Below, piece by piece: positions 1 to 11,794 of a stretch of DNA of 29,904 nt; the stretch's first letter is position 1, and each line of letters starts with the position of its first letter. Where the stretch lies: the NCBI GenBank assembly GCA_050329415.1, contig JBHJOS010000071.1, positions 1 to 29,904 of the forward strand. Reading direction: 5' to 3'. Position numbers and translations under genes: made by a program. The notes below the pieces were generated by a model, which was not told the origin of the DNA, ran no database searches, and saw only the letters and a list, made by a program, of their open reading frames with translations. The stretch is from JANNOG01 sp050329415 (GTDB lineage: Bacteria; Actinomycetota; Actinomycetes; Actinomycetales; JBBAYJ01).

Positions 1-4466
<4,466 letters not shown>

Positions 4467-4471
4467 GGCGT

Positions 4472-4499
4472 CCGGGCGCTCCGTGCAGCGGGTGCCCGG
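4472..4499 (+). terminator. Possible hairpin between gltB and pyk
   Basis: A 10-bp stem with two G-U pairs and an 8-nt loop forms from CCGGGC at 4472 and GCCCGG at 4494. It lies just after the gltB stop and before the pyk -10 element. No T-run follows, so it is only a weak terminator candidate. Confidence 0.3.
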
Positions 4500-4503
4500 C
4501 CGC

Positions 4504-4509
4504 TAGGTT
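4504..4509 (+). promoter_or_regulatory. Leaderless -10 element of pyk
   Basis: TAGGTT lies exactly 6 nt before the ATG at 4516. This fits a -10 box whose transcript starts at or next to the start codon. No good Shine-Dalgarno sequence is present, only AGG within the box itself. No clear -35 is seen. Confidence 0.6.
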
Positions 4510-4515
4510 GTCGTC

Positions 4516-5955
4516 ATGCGACGCGCGAAGATCGTCTGCACGCTGGGGCCCGCGACGTCCGGCAGCGACCGGATCCGCCGTCTCGTCGGGAGCGGGATGG
4601 ATGTGGCCCGCATGAACTTCAGCCACGGCTCGCGGGACGACCACCGCAACAACTACGCCGACGTGCGTGCTGCGGCGGCTGCCGAGGGTCGTTCGGTGGC
4701 CGTCCTCCAGGACCTCCAGGGCCCGAAGATCCGGCTGGGCAGGTTCGCGAGCGGCCCCGTGAAACTGGTCGCCGGGGCGTCGTTCGTCATCACGACCGAG
4801 GACGTCCCGGGCGACGCCACCATGGTGTCCACCACGTACCGGGGCCTGGCCGGCGACGTGAAGCCCGGCGACCCGCTGCTGGTGGACGACGGCCGGATCC
4901 GGCTGCGCGCGGTCGAGGTGGTGGGTCCCCGGATCGTCACCGAGGTGGAGGTCCCGGGCGTCGCCTCGGACAACAAGGGCATCAACCTGCCCGGGGTCGC
5001 CGTCGGCGTGCCCGCGCTCACCGAGAAGGACGCCGAGGACCTCCGGTTCGGCCTGCAGCTGGGGGTGGACCTCGTCGCCCTGTCGTTCGTCCGCAACGCG
5101 GTGGACGTCGACGAGGTCCGCAAGGTGATGGCCGAGGTGGGGGTCCGGGTCCCGGTCCTGGCGAAGATCGAGAAACCGCAGGCCGTGGAGAACCTCCGGG
5201 AGATCATCGACGCCTTCGACGGGATCATGGTCGCGCGGGGGGATCTCGGCGTGGAACTCCCGCTGCAGGACGTCCCCATCGTCCAGAAGCGAGCCGTCGA
5301 GATCTGCCGCCGCCAGGCCAAGCCGGTGATCGTCGCCACCCAGATGCTGGAGTCGATGATCAGTGCCCCCCGGCCGACGCGCGCCGAGGCGTCCGACGTC
5401 GCCAACGCCGTCCTCGACGGGGCGGACGCGCTCATGCTGTCCGGTGAGACCGCGGTGGGGGAATACCCCTTCGAATCGGTCGAGACCATGGCGCGGATCA
5501 TCACGGCCACCGAGGAGCAGGCACTCGACCGCATCCCGCCGCTGGGGACGCGACCGCGGACGATGGGCGGCGCCATCACGCGGGCCGCCGGGGACGTCGC
5601 CGAGCTGCTGGGCGTGCGTTACCTGGTGTGCTTCACCCAGAGCGGGGACTCCGCCCGGCGGATGTCCCGCCTGCGCGGCCGGATCCCGCTGGTGGCCTTC
5701 ACTCCCGATCCCTCGGTGCGCAGCCAGCTCAGCCTCTCGTGGGGGATCGAGACCTTCCTCGTGCCGCCGGTCAAGCACACCGACGACATGGTCCTCCAGG
5801 TGGACGAGGCGCTGCTCGAGATCGACCGGTGCCGCCGCGGCGACCTCGTCGTCATCGTCGCGGGGTCCCCGCCCGGCACGCCCGGCTCGACGAACGCCCT
5901 GCGGGTGCATCGGATCGGGGACGCCGTCGACGCCCTCGCGCCCGCCTACGGCTGA
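4516..5955 (+). CDS. pyk: Pyruvate kinase
   Basis: This is the last step of glycolysis: PEP + ADP to pyruvate + ATP. At 479 residues it has the usual length for bacterial PK. It starts with the family N-terminus (RRAKIVCTLGPAT, then ARMNFSHGS at about 31-39). The barrel carries LQDLQGPKIRLGRF, the catalytic lysine K217 with the metal-binding Glu in AKIEKP, GDLGVELP near 242, and ATQMLESMI and TRAEASDVANAVLDGAD near 280-308. The C-terminal allosteric-type domain is present (GDSARRMSRLRGRIPLVAFTP region). The ATG at 4516 is chosen because it opens the conserved N-terminus and follows a -10 box by 6 nt. The gene ends inside the 3' end of the convergent PEP synthase gene (10-bp overlap), which encodes the opposing reaction. 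Confidence 0.97.
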   Translation: MRRAKIVCTLGPATSGSDRIRRLVGSGMDVARMNFSHGSRDDHRNNYADVRAAAAAEGRSVAVLQDLQGPKIRLGRFASGPVKLVAGASFVITTEDVPGDATMVSTTYRGLAGDVKPGDPLLVDDGRIRLRAVEVVGPRIVTEVEVPGVASDNKGINLPGVAVGVPALTEKDAEDLRFGLQLGVDLVALSFVRNAVDVDEVRKVMAEVGVRVPVLAKIEKPQAVENLREIIDAFDGIMVARGDLGVELPLQDVPIVQKRAVEICRRQAKPVIVATQMLESMISAPRPTRAEASDVANAVLDGADALMLSGETAVGEYPFESVETMARIITATEEQALDRIPPLGTRPRTMGGAITRAAGDVAELLGVRYLVCFTQSGDSARRMSRLRGRIPLVAFTPDPSVRSQLSLSWGIETFLVPPVKHTDDMVLQVDEALLEIDRCRRGDLVVIVAGSPPGTPGSTNALRVHRIGDAVDALAPAYG

Positions 5956-8375
5956 CCCAGGGACTGCTCGGCCGCCGCGACGCTGTGCTTCACCCGCAGG
6001 AAGCTGTCCGGGGTCACCGAGATCGAGTCGATGCCGGTCTCGACGAGCAGGCGGGCGAACCCGGGGTCGTCGCTGGGGCGCTGGCCGCACAGCCCCACCG
6101 GCCGCCCCTTGCGGTGCGCGGCCGCGACGAGCGCGTCGATGCTCCGCGTCACCGCGGGGTCGCGCTCGTCGAACAGCGCCGCCAGCGGCGCCGAGTCGCG
6201 GTCGACGCCGAGGGTGAGCTGGGTGAGGTCGTTGCTGCCGATGGAGAAGCCGTCGAACCGCTCGGCGAACTCCTCCGCCAGCACGATGTTGGACGGGATC
6301 TCCGCCATCACGTAGACCTCCAGGCCGTCGCGGCCCCGGACGAGTCCGTGCCGGGCCAGGGCCTCGAGCACGCGGTCCGCCTCGCCCAGGGTCCGGCAGA
6401 ACGGGATCATGACGACGGTGTTGGTGAGGCCCATGTCCTCGCGGACCCGCCGGACGGCCCGGCACTCGAGTCCGAACCCGGCCGCGTAGCCCTCGCTGTA
6501 GTACCGGCTGGCGCCGCGCCAGCCCAGCATGGGGTTCTCCTCCGCGGGCTCGAAGGCCCGCCCGCCCACGAGCCGGGCGTACTCGTTGGTCTTGAAGTCG
6601 CTCATCCGGACGATCACCGGGTTCGGCCAGCCGGCGGCGGCGATCCGGGCCAGCCCGTCCGCGAGCCGCTCGACGAAGAAGTCCGCCGGGTCGGCGTGCG
6701 GCCGGGTCATCTCGGCGATCCGCGCCTGCGTGGCCTCGTCCGGCACCCGCTCGGGATGGACGAGAGCCATCGGGTGGATCCCGATGGAGTTGCCGACGAT
6801 GAACTCCATGCGCGCCAGCCCGACCCCGTCGGCCGGGAGCCGCCACCACCGGAAGGCCGCGGCCGGGTCGGCGAGGTTCAGCATGACGCGGGTCCGGGTC
6901 CGGGGGATCCCGGCCAGGTCGATGTCCCGGCTCTCGTACGCCAGGCGCCCGGCGTACACGTGCCCCTCGTCGCCCTCGGCGCAGGACACCGTGACCTCGT
7001 CGCCGTCGCGCAGCCGGCGGGTGGCGTCCCCGGTGCCGACCACGGCGGGCACCCCCAGCTCCCGGCTGACGATGGCGGCGTGCGAGGTGCGACCGCCGTG
7101 GTCGGTGACGATGGCGGCGGCGCGCTTCATGACCGGTTCCCAGTCGGGGTCGGTGATCCGGGTGACGAGGACCGACCCGTCGACGAAGCGACCCATGTCG
7201 TCGGGACCGGCGAGGTTGCTCACCGGCCCCGCGGCGACGGCGTCCCCGACGGCGAGACCGCTCACCAGGCGCGTCCCCCGGTCCAGGAGGCGGTACGAGC
7301 GCAGCGTCGCCGGGCCGCGCCGCGCCTGCACGGTCTCCGGCCGGGCCTGGACGATGACGAGGCGGCCGTCGCGGCCGTCCTTCGCCCACTCGATGTCCAT
7401 GGCGCAGCCGTAGTGGTCCTCGATCGCCACCGCCCACCGAGCGAGCGCGAGGACCTCGTCGTCGGTCAGCACGAGGGCCGCGCGTTCCGCCTCGCTCGTC
7501 GGCCTGGTGCGGGTGGGCTCACCGCCGGGGTCTCCGTACCCGATCGCGAGGTCCTTGGCTCCCCGCTTGCGCGAGATCACGGGGACCACCCCGGGCTCGG
7601 CGAGCAGGGGTGTGAAGACGAGGTACTCGTCGGGGTCGACCCGGCCGGAGACGACCGCCTCACCGAGGCCCCACGAGGCGGTGACGAGGACGGTGCGAGG
7701 GAAACCGCTGTCGGTGTCCAGGGTGAACATCACGCCGGCGGCGGCGAGGTCCGAACGGACCATCTCCTGCACGCCGATCGACAGTGCCAGGTCGGTGTCG
7801 TCGAACCCCTGGTCCTGGCGGTAGTGGATGGCCCGGTCGGTGTAGAGCGAGGCGAAGCAGCGGCGGCACGCGGCCAGGAGGGCGTCCTCCCCGGTGACGT
7901 GGAGGAACGTCTCCTGCTGGCCGGCGAAGCTCGCCTCCGGCAGGTCCTCGGCGGTCGCGCTGCTGCGGACGGCGACGTCCGGGGCGTCCCGCCCCAGCCG
8001 ACGGCCGAGCTCCCGGTAGGCCGCGGTGATCTCCTGCGCGACGTCGGGGGGCAGGTCGGTCGCGAGCATCATGCCCCGGATCGCGGCCCCCACCTCGGCG
8101 AGGTTCACCCCGGCGGATCGCCGGGCGAGCTCGTCGCGGATCCGGACGCGCAGGTCGCCGGCGTCCAGGAACCTCCGGTAGGCGGCCGCCGTCGTCGCGA
8201 ACCCCGCGGGCACGCGGACACCGTGCGATGACAGAGCGCGGGTCAGCTCGCCGAGGGAGGCGTTCTTCCCGCCGACGACGGCGACGTCCGCGGCCGACAG
8301 GTCCTCGAGCCACCGGACGACATCGCCCCCCGGGCGGCTATCGGAGGGGTCCTGGGTGGTCCGGATCGCAGTCAT
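5946..8375 (-). CDS. ppsA: Phosphoenolpyruvate synthase (pyruvate, water dikinase)
   Basis: It makes PEP from pyruvate and ATP with release of AMP and phosphate, a gluconeogenic step in the cytosol. At 809 residues it is close to the 792 of E. coli PpsA. The N-terminal ATP-grasp part shows VGGKNASLGEL near 34 and RSSATAEDLPEASFAGQQ near 137-155. The swivelling phosphohistidine domain has GGRTSHAAIVSRELGVPA with H432. The C-terminal PEP/pyruvate barrel has GLARMEFIVGNSIGIHP, IGSNDLTQLTLGVDRDS and GLCGQRPSD with active-site C763. Together these separate it from pyruvate phosphate dikinase and PTS enzyme I. The ATG at 8375 is preceded by GGGAG about 9 nt upstream. The stop codon TAG (5946-5948) lies within the pyk 3' end, so the two antagonistic enzymes are encoded tail to tail. 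A rifampicin phosphotransferase-like role is unlikely given the barrel motifs. Confidence 0.93.
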   Translation of the reverse strand: MTAIRTTQDPSDSRPGGDVVRWLEDLSAADVAVVGGKNASLGELTRALSSHGVRVPAGFATTAAAYRRFLDAGDLRVRIRDELARRSAGVNLAEVGAAIRGMMLATDLPPDVAQEITAAYRELGRRLGRDAPDVAVRSSATAEDLPEASFAGQQETFLHVTGEDALLAACRRCFASLYTDRAIHYRQDQGFDDTDLALSIGVQEMVRSDLAAAGVMFTLDTDSGFPRTVLVTASWGLGEAVVSGRVDPDEYLVFTPLLAEPGVVPVISRKRGAKDLAIGYGDPGGEPTRTRPTSEAERAALVLTDDEVLALARWAVAIEDHYGCAMDIEWAKDGRDGRLVIVQARPETVQARRGPATLRSYRLLDRGTRLVSGLAVGDAVAAGPVSNLAGPDDMGRFVDGSVLVTRITDPDWEPVMKRAAAIVTDHGGRTSHAAIVSRELGVPAVVGTGDATRRLRDGDEVTVSCAEGDEGHVYAGRLAYESRDIDLAGIPRTRTRVMLNLADPAAAFRWWRLPADGVGLARMEFIVGNSIGIHPMALVHPERVPDEATQARIAEMTRPHADPADFFVERLADGLARIAAAGWPNPVIVRMSDFKTNEYARLVGGRAFEPAEENPMLGWRGASRYYSEGYAAGFGLECRAVRRVREDMGLTNTVVMIPFCRTLGEADRVLEALARHGLVRGRDGLEVYVMAEIPSNIVLAEEFAERFDGFSIGSNDLTQLTLGVDRDSAPLAALFDERDPAVTRSIDALVAAAHRKGRPVGLCGQRPSDDPGFARLLVETGIDSISVTPDSFLRVKHSVAAAEQSLGQP

Positions 8376-8387
8376 GGCGTCACGCTC

Positions 8388-8403
8388 CCGCCGTCGTCGG
8401 CGG
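8388..8403 (-). promoter_or_regulatory. Small hairpin in the ppsA leader next to the ribosome binding site
   Basis: CCGCCG and CGGCGG with a TCGT loop form a perfect 6-bp stem. Its 3' arm on the mRNA abuts the GGGAG Shine-Dalgarno of ppsA, so it could limit ribosome access. Short GC-rich stems are common here, so the function is speculative. Confidence 0.25.
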
Positions 8404-8481
8404 AACCACGATCGCTCCCAGGGAGTCCACGCTCCAGGTGCTTTCGTCCCGAGGCCCGCTCAGGCGTTCCCCGAAGCACGG

Positions 8482-8564
8482 TGCCGGGTGCGGGACTCGA
8501 ACCCGCACGCCCATCGGGCAGCGCATTTTGAGTGCGCCGTGTCTGCCGATTCCACCAACCCGGC
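8482..8564 (-). tRNA. tRNA-Leu, anticodon CAA (reads UUG)
   Basis: On the minus strand the sequence folds as a class II tRNA of 83 nt. The acceptor stem is GCCGGGT/ACCCGGC with discriminator A. The D-arm GGTGGAATCGGCAGACAC is typical of leucine tRNAs. The anticodon stem GCGCA/TGCGC holds the loop CTCAAAA, with CAA at positions 34-36. There is a long variable arm (GCCC-GAT-GGGC) and a T-arm GCGGG-TTCGAGT-CCCGC. The 3' CCA is not encoded (CCG follows the discriminator). It lies between ppsA and the divergent pdtaR gene. A possible -10 (TACCGT, complement of 8595-8600) lies upstream, but no convincing -35 is visible. Confidence 0.96.
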
Positions 8565-8629
8565 GGTGCAGGGCAGGCCGTCCCGCCCCGCACCACGGTA
8601 GCGCGCGCGAGGCATCCCGTGGCGACGGC

Positions 8630-8635
8630 TACCCT
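8630..8635 (+). promoter_or_regulatory. Leaderless -10 element of the pdtaR-like gene
   Basis: TACCCT is followed by exactly 6 nt (CTGCTG) and then GTG at 8642. There is no Shine-Dalgarno sequence before the GTG. This decides the start, because the frame is open far upstream. Confidence 0.55.
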
Positions 8636-8641
8636 CTGCTG

Positions 8642-9379
8642 GTGAGCAGCGACGGAGCCGTTCCTGCAGCAGACTTCCTGCCGCCAGACCCGCCGCCAGA
8701 CCCGCCGCCGGACCCGCCGTCGGCCGATGGGGCCGGGACCGCGGCCGGTGCATCGGTCAGGTCCGGGCGGCGGGTGGTGGTCGCCGAGGACGAGGCCCTC
8801 ATCCGCCTGGACCTGGTCGAGATGCTGACGGAGGCGGGGTACGAGGTGGTCGGCGAGGCCGGCAACGGCGAGAGTGCCCTGCGCCTGGCCGAGGAGCTGC
8901 GCCCCGACGTCGTCGTGCTCGACATCAAGATGCCCAAGCTCGACGGCATCTCGGCGGCCGAGCGGATAGCGGCGGCGCGGATCGCGCCCGTGGTGCTGCT
9001 CACCGCCTTCAGCCAGACCGAGCTGGTGGAGCGGGCCCGCGACGCCGGCGCCATGGCCTACGTCGTCAAGCCGTTCACCGCTGCCGACCTGCTGCCGGCG
9101 ATCGAGATCGCGGTCAGCCGGCACGGCGAGCTGGCCCAGCTCGAGGCCGAGGTCGCCGACCTCACCGACCGGCTGGAGACCCGCAAGCTGGTGGAAAGGG
9201 CGAAGGCCGAGCTGCAGACCAGGTACAAGATGAGCGAGCCCGAGGCGTTCCGCTGGATACAGAAGACGTCGATGGACCGTCGGCTCTCGATGAAGGAGGT
9301 CGCGGCCGGCGTGCTCGCCGCCACCGGCGCCAAGTCGGTGTCGCGGCCCGGGGCGGGCGCCGACGCCGGGGAATCCTGA
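8642..9379 (+). CDS. pdtaR: PdtaR-type response regulator with ANTAR RNA-binding output domain
   Basis: A cytosolic two-component response regulator that probably acts on RNA: ANTAR domains bind paired hexaloop hairpins and prevent termination. The start is taken as GTG 8642, giving 245 residues; M. tuberculosis PdtaR has 205. Residues 14-25 form a Pro/Asp repeat (PPDP three times, encoded by a 12-bp tandem repeat) in a disordered N-terminal tail. The receiver domain covers about 43-160, with acidic pair ED after VVVA, phosphoacceptor D94 in VVVLDIKMPKLDG, a Thr in VVLLTAF, and Lys in VVKPFTAADLL. A short coiled coil leads into the ANTAR domain (LVERAKAELQTRYKMSEPEAFRWIQ). The cognate kinase (PdtaS) is not in the window. 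The gene lies beside pyk/ppsA and the liv genes. Confidence 0.92.
   Translation: MSSDGAVPAADFLPPDPPPDPPPDPPSADGAGTAAGASVRSGRRVVVAEDEALIRLDLVEMLTEAGYEVVGEAGNGESALRLAEELRPDVVVLDIKMPKLDGISAAERIAAARIAPVVLLTAFSQTELVERARDAGAMAYVVKPFTAADLLPAIEIAVSRHGELAQLEAEVADLTDRLETRKLVERAKAELQTRYKMSEPEAFRWIQKTSMDRRLSMKEVAAGVLAATGAKSVSRPGAGADAGES
8681..8716 (+). repeat. Three tandem 12-bp repeats encoding PPDP
   Basis: Units at 8681, 8693 and 8705 read CCGCC(A/G)GACCCG. They are in frame in pdtaR and encode a Pro/Asp-rich tail. Copy number could vary between strains without a frameshift. Confidence 0.85.
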
Positions 9380-9474
9380 GACCGGGTCGGCACAGACCTG
9401 CCCACAGTGGTCACGACTCGGCAACGGTCCTGGCCAGAGGCGAGGATCGTCATCTCGCCGTGACAGTCCTTCGG

Positions 9475-9480
9475 TACCGT
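9475..9480 (+). promoter_or_regulatory. Possible -10 element for the livK-type gene
   Basis: TACCGT matches TANNNT and lies 53 nt before the livK ATG. No good -35 is seen at the right distance. Transcription would start near 9487, close to the base of the hairpin at 9485-9513. Confidence 0.3.
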
Positions 9481-9484
9481 CGCC

Positions 9485-9513
9485 AGCCGCAGCCGCATGC
9501 TTCCGCTGCGGTT
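9485..9513 (+). promoter_or_regulatory. Hairpin in the livK leader
   Basis: CCGCAGC (9487-9493) pairs with GCTGCGG (9505-9511) around an 11-nt loop, with A-U and G-U pairs extending the base. It lies just before the AGGAG ribosome binding site at about 9521. It could be a 5' mRNA-stabilising stem or a regulatory element; nothing more can be told. Confidence 0.35.
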
Positions 9514-9533
9514 CGACCCGAAGGAGACCATCG

Positions 9534-10835
9534 ATGATCCGACGCGCCCGCACCTGGCGTGCTGTCGCCGTCCTCGGCGTCGCGGGCCTCGCGCTCGCCG
9601 CCTGCGGCGGCGACGAGGCCACCGACGACGACACCGACGCGCCCGCCGAGACCACCGAGGAGATGACCGAGGAGACCGGCGCCGCCGGTGGCGGCGAGGG
9701 CGACGGCGTCCTCACCCTCGGGACCCTGCTGCCGGAGACCGGCAGCCTCGCCTTCCTCGGCCCGCCCGAGTTCGCCGGCGTCGAGCTGGCCGTCCAGGAG
9801 ATCAACGAGAACGGGGGCGTCCTCGGTGCGGACGTCGTCAAGATCGACTCCGACTCCGGCGACACCACGACGGACATCGCGACCCAGTCGACGACCCGTC
9901 TGCTCGGCGAGGGGGTCGACGCCATCATCGGCGCGGCGTCCTCGGCGGTGTCCTTCACGGTGATCGACCAGGTCACCGGTGCGGGAGTGGTCCACTTCTC
10001 GCCGGCCAACACCAGCCCGGACTTCACGGACTACGACGACAACGGCCTGTACTTCCGGACCGCCCCGTCGGACGTCCTCCAGGGCCGCGTCATGGGCGAC
10101 CTGCTCGTCCAGGACGGCAACCTCAACGTCGCCCTGCTGGTCCTCGACGACCCCTACGGCACCGGTCTGGCCGAGAACATCCAGATCTCGCTGGAGGCCG
10201 GCGGCGGCCAGCTCGCCCTCGACCCGGTCCTCTACCCGGAGGGCACGGACAACTTCTCGGCCCAGGTGACTCAGGTCGCCAACGCCGCCCCGGACGCGGT
10301 GGTCCTCATCGGCTTCGCCGAGACCGCCCAGATCGTCAACGAGATGATCGCCCAGGGCGTGGGACCGGACGCGCTGCCGACCTACTTCGTCGACGGCAAC
10401 CTCTCCAACTACGGCGAGGACCTGCCGGCCGGTGCGCTCGAGGGCAACAAGGGCACCCTGCCCGGCGCCGAGGCGTCCGAGGAGTTCCAGCAGCGCCTGC
10501 TCGAGGTCGACCCCGCCCTCGAGGACTTCTCGTACGCCGCGGAGTCCTATGACGCGGCCGTCGTCATCGCGCTCGCGGCCATCGCCGCGGACAGCGACGC
10601 GGGCACCGACATCGGGGCAGCGATCCCGGACGTCACCCGCGAGGGCGAGCCATGCACGACGTTCGCGGACTGCGTGGCCCTGCTCGAGGCGGGCGAAGAC
10701 ATCGACTACGACGGTATCTCGGGTCCGATCGAGCTGAGCGATGCCGGTGACCCCAGCGAGGCCACCATTGGCATCTTCCAGTACGGCGCGGACAACAACT
10801 ACACCCGCATCGACTCGCTGTCCGGCACGCTCTGA
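9534..10835 (+). CDS. livK: Branched-chain amino acid-type ABC transporter, substrate-binding lipoprotein
   Basis: An extracytoplasmic, membrane-anchored binding protein of the periplasmic-binding-protein type I (Leu/Ile/Val) family, 433 residues. The N-terminus MIRRARTW, a hydrophobic stretch and the lipobox LAAC give lipidation at C24. A Glu/Thr/Asp-rich linker follows (about 26-55) before the binding domain (LTLGTLLPETGSLAFLGPPEFAGVELAVQEIN). The ribosome binding site AAGGAG sits 8 nt before the ATG. Two cysteines in GEPCTTFADC near the C-terminus could form a disulphide. The permease and ATPase genes lie just beyond on the opposite strand, so binding protein and transporter core are on separate transcripts. 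The substrate is inferred as hydrophobic amino acids; urea, amides or other amino acids cannot be excluded. Confidence 0.9.
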   Translation: MIRRARTWRAVAVLGVAGLALAACGGDEATDDDTDAPAETTEEMTEETGAAGGGEGDGVLTLGTLLPETGSLAFLGPPEFAGVELAVQEINENGGVLGADVVKIDSDSGDTTTDIATQSTTRLLGEGVDAIIGAASSAVSFTVIDQVTGAGVVHFSPANTSPDFTDYDDNGLYFRTAPSDVLQGRVMGDLLVQDGNLNVALLVLDDPYGTGLAENIQISLEAGGGQLALDPVLYPEGTDNFSAQVTQVANAAPDAVVLIGFAETAQIVNEMIAQGVGPDALPTYFVDGNLSNYGEDLPAGALEGNKGTLPGAEASEEFQQRLLEVDPALEDFSYAAESYDAAVVIALAAIAADSDAGTDIGAAIPDVTREGEPCTTFADCVALLEAGEDIDYDGISGPIELSDAGDPSEATIGIFQYGADNNYTRIDSLSGTL

Positions 10836-10840
10836 CAGCT

Positions 10841-10868
10841 CGGCCCCCCGCCGGCCGGCGGGGGGCCG
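10841..10868. terminator. 28-bp perfect palindrome just after livK
   Basis: The segment is fully self-complementary (arms CGGCCCCCCGCC around GGCC) and starts 5 bp after the livK stop. It is probably part of a bidirectional terminator between converging genes. There is no T-tract, as is common in actinobacteria. Confidence 0.7.
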
Positions 10869-10920
10869 ACACACCGAGGGGCCCCCGTCCATGCGGACGG
10901 GGGCCCCTCGGTGTGTCGGC
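10865..10920. terminator. 26-bp stem, 4-nt loop bidirectional terminator between livK and livF
   Basis: The arms 10865-10890 and 10895-10920 are perfect reverse complements around ATGC. The hairpin ends 7 bp from the livF stop codon on the minus strand. Its first 4 bases are also the last 4 of the preceding palindrome, so the two stems compete for GCCG. It should stop transcription from both sides. Confidence 0.85.
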
Positions 10921-10927
10921 GAAGGAG

Positions 10928-11794
10928 TCACTGCGCCTTGGCGAGGGTCCCCAGGTAGAGCTCGATGACCTTGGGGTCGTGGGCGAGCTGGGCGCCGGTT
11001 CCCGTGTAGGCGTTGCGGCCCTGGTCGAGGACGTACCCCCGGTCGCAGATCTGCAGGCAGCGCCGGGCGTTCTGCTCCACCATGACGACCGAGACACCGG
11101 TCTTGTTGATCTCGCGGGTGCGAACGAAGACCTCGTCCTGCTTGGCCGGCGACAAGCCGGCGCTCGGCTCGTCGAGGAGCAGGACGCTGGGGTCCATCAT
11201 GAGGGCGCGCCCCATGGCGACCATCTGGCGTTCGCCACCTGACAGCGAACCCGCGCGCTGGCTCCGCCGCTCCCTCAGGGTGGGGAAGAGGTCGGTGACG
11301 ACTGCGAACCGCTTGGCGAAGAGCCGGGGGTTCTGGTAGCAGCCCATCTGGAGGTTCTCCTCGATGGTGAGCGAGGGGAACACGTTGTTGTTCTGCGGCA
11401 CGAAACCGACGCCCTTGGCCACCAGGCGGTTCGCCTTGAGGCCGGTGATGTCCTCGTCCCGCAGGGTGACCGTTCCCTCGCGCACCTTGACGAGCCCGAA
11501 CACCGCCTTGAGCAGGGTCGACTTCCCAGCACCGTTGGGGCCGATGATCCCCACCAGTTCGCCCTGGCGGACGAAGAGGTCCGTGCCGTTGAGGATGTTG
11601 ACTCCGGGCACGTACCCGGCGACCAGGTTGTCGACCCGCAGGAGCGCGCTGGCGGCGCCGGCCAGGTGGACATCGCGACCCACGACCTCGGACCCGCGGG
11701 CCAGCTCCACCGGGTCGGCCGGCGTGACGGCGGCGGGCGGGTCGGCGGGGGAGGCGGGGACGGGGACGGCGGAGGCGGCGGTCGGCTCGGTCAT
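10928..11794 (-). CDS. livF: Branched-chain amino acid-type ABC transporter, ATP-binding protein LivF
   Basis: One of the two cytosolic ATPases that drive the transporter. It has 288 residues with Walker A GPNGAGKST at 85-93, a Q-loop (VPQNNNVFPSLTIEENL), signature LSGGERQ, and Walker B with switch Glu (VLLLDEPSAGLSP), which are LivF-like. The shorter C-terminus is also typical of LivF rather than LivG. A Pro/Ala-rich tail of about 45 residues precedes the ABC domain and is longer than in the E. coli protein. Its ATG overlaps the livG stop by 4 bp (ATGA), indicating translational coupling. It is the last gene of the livHMGF operon and runs into the double hairpin beyond its stop. Confidence 0.93.
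   Translation of the reverse strand: MTEPTAASAVPVPASPADPPAAVTPADPVELARGSEVVGRDVHLAGAASALLRVDNLVAGYVPGVNILNGTDLFVRQGELVGIIGPNGAGKSTLLKAVFGLVKVREGTVTLRDEDITGLKANRLVAKGVGFVPQNNNVFPSLTIEENLQMGCYQNPRLFAKRFAVVTDLFPTLRERRSQRAGSLSGGERQMVAMGRALMMDPSVLLLDEPSAGLSPAKQDEVFVRTREINKTGVSVVMVEQNARRCLQICDRGYVLDQGRNAYTGTGAQLAHDPKVIELYLGTLAKAQ

Noticed and set aside
5628..8231. An 867-codon plus-strand open frame opposite ppsA
   Set aside because: A compositional shadow of ppsA; it also overlaps pyk out of frame.
8228..8641. An upstream start for the pdtaR-like gene
   Set aside because: It would run through the tRNA-Leu gene and into ppsA on the other strand; GTG 8642 has a well placed -10 box.
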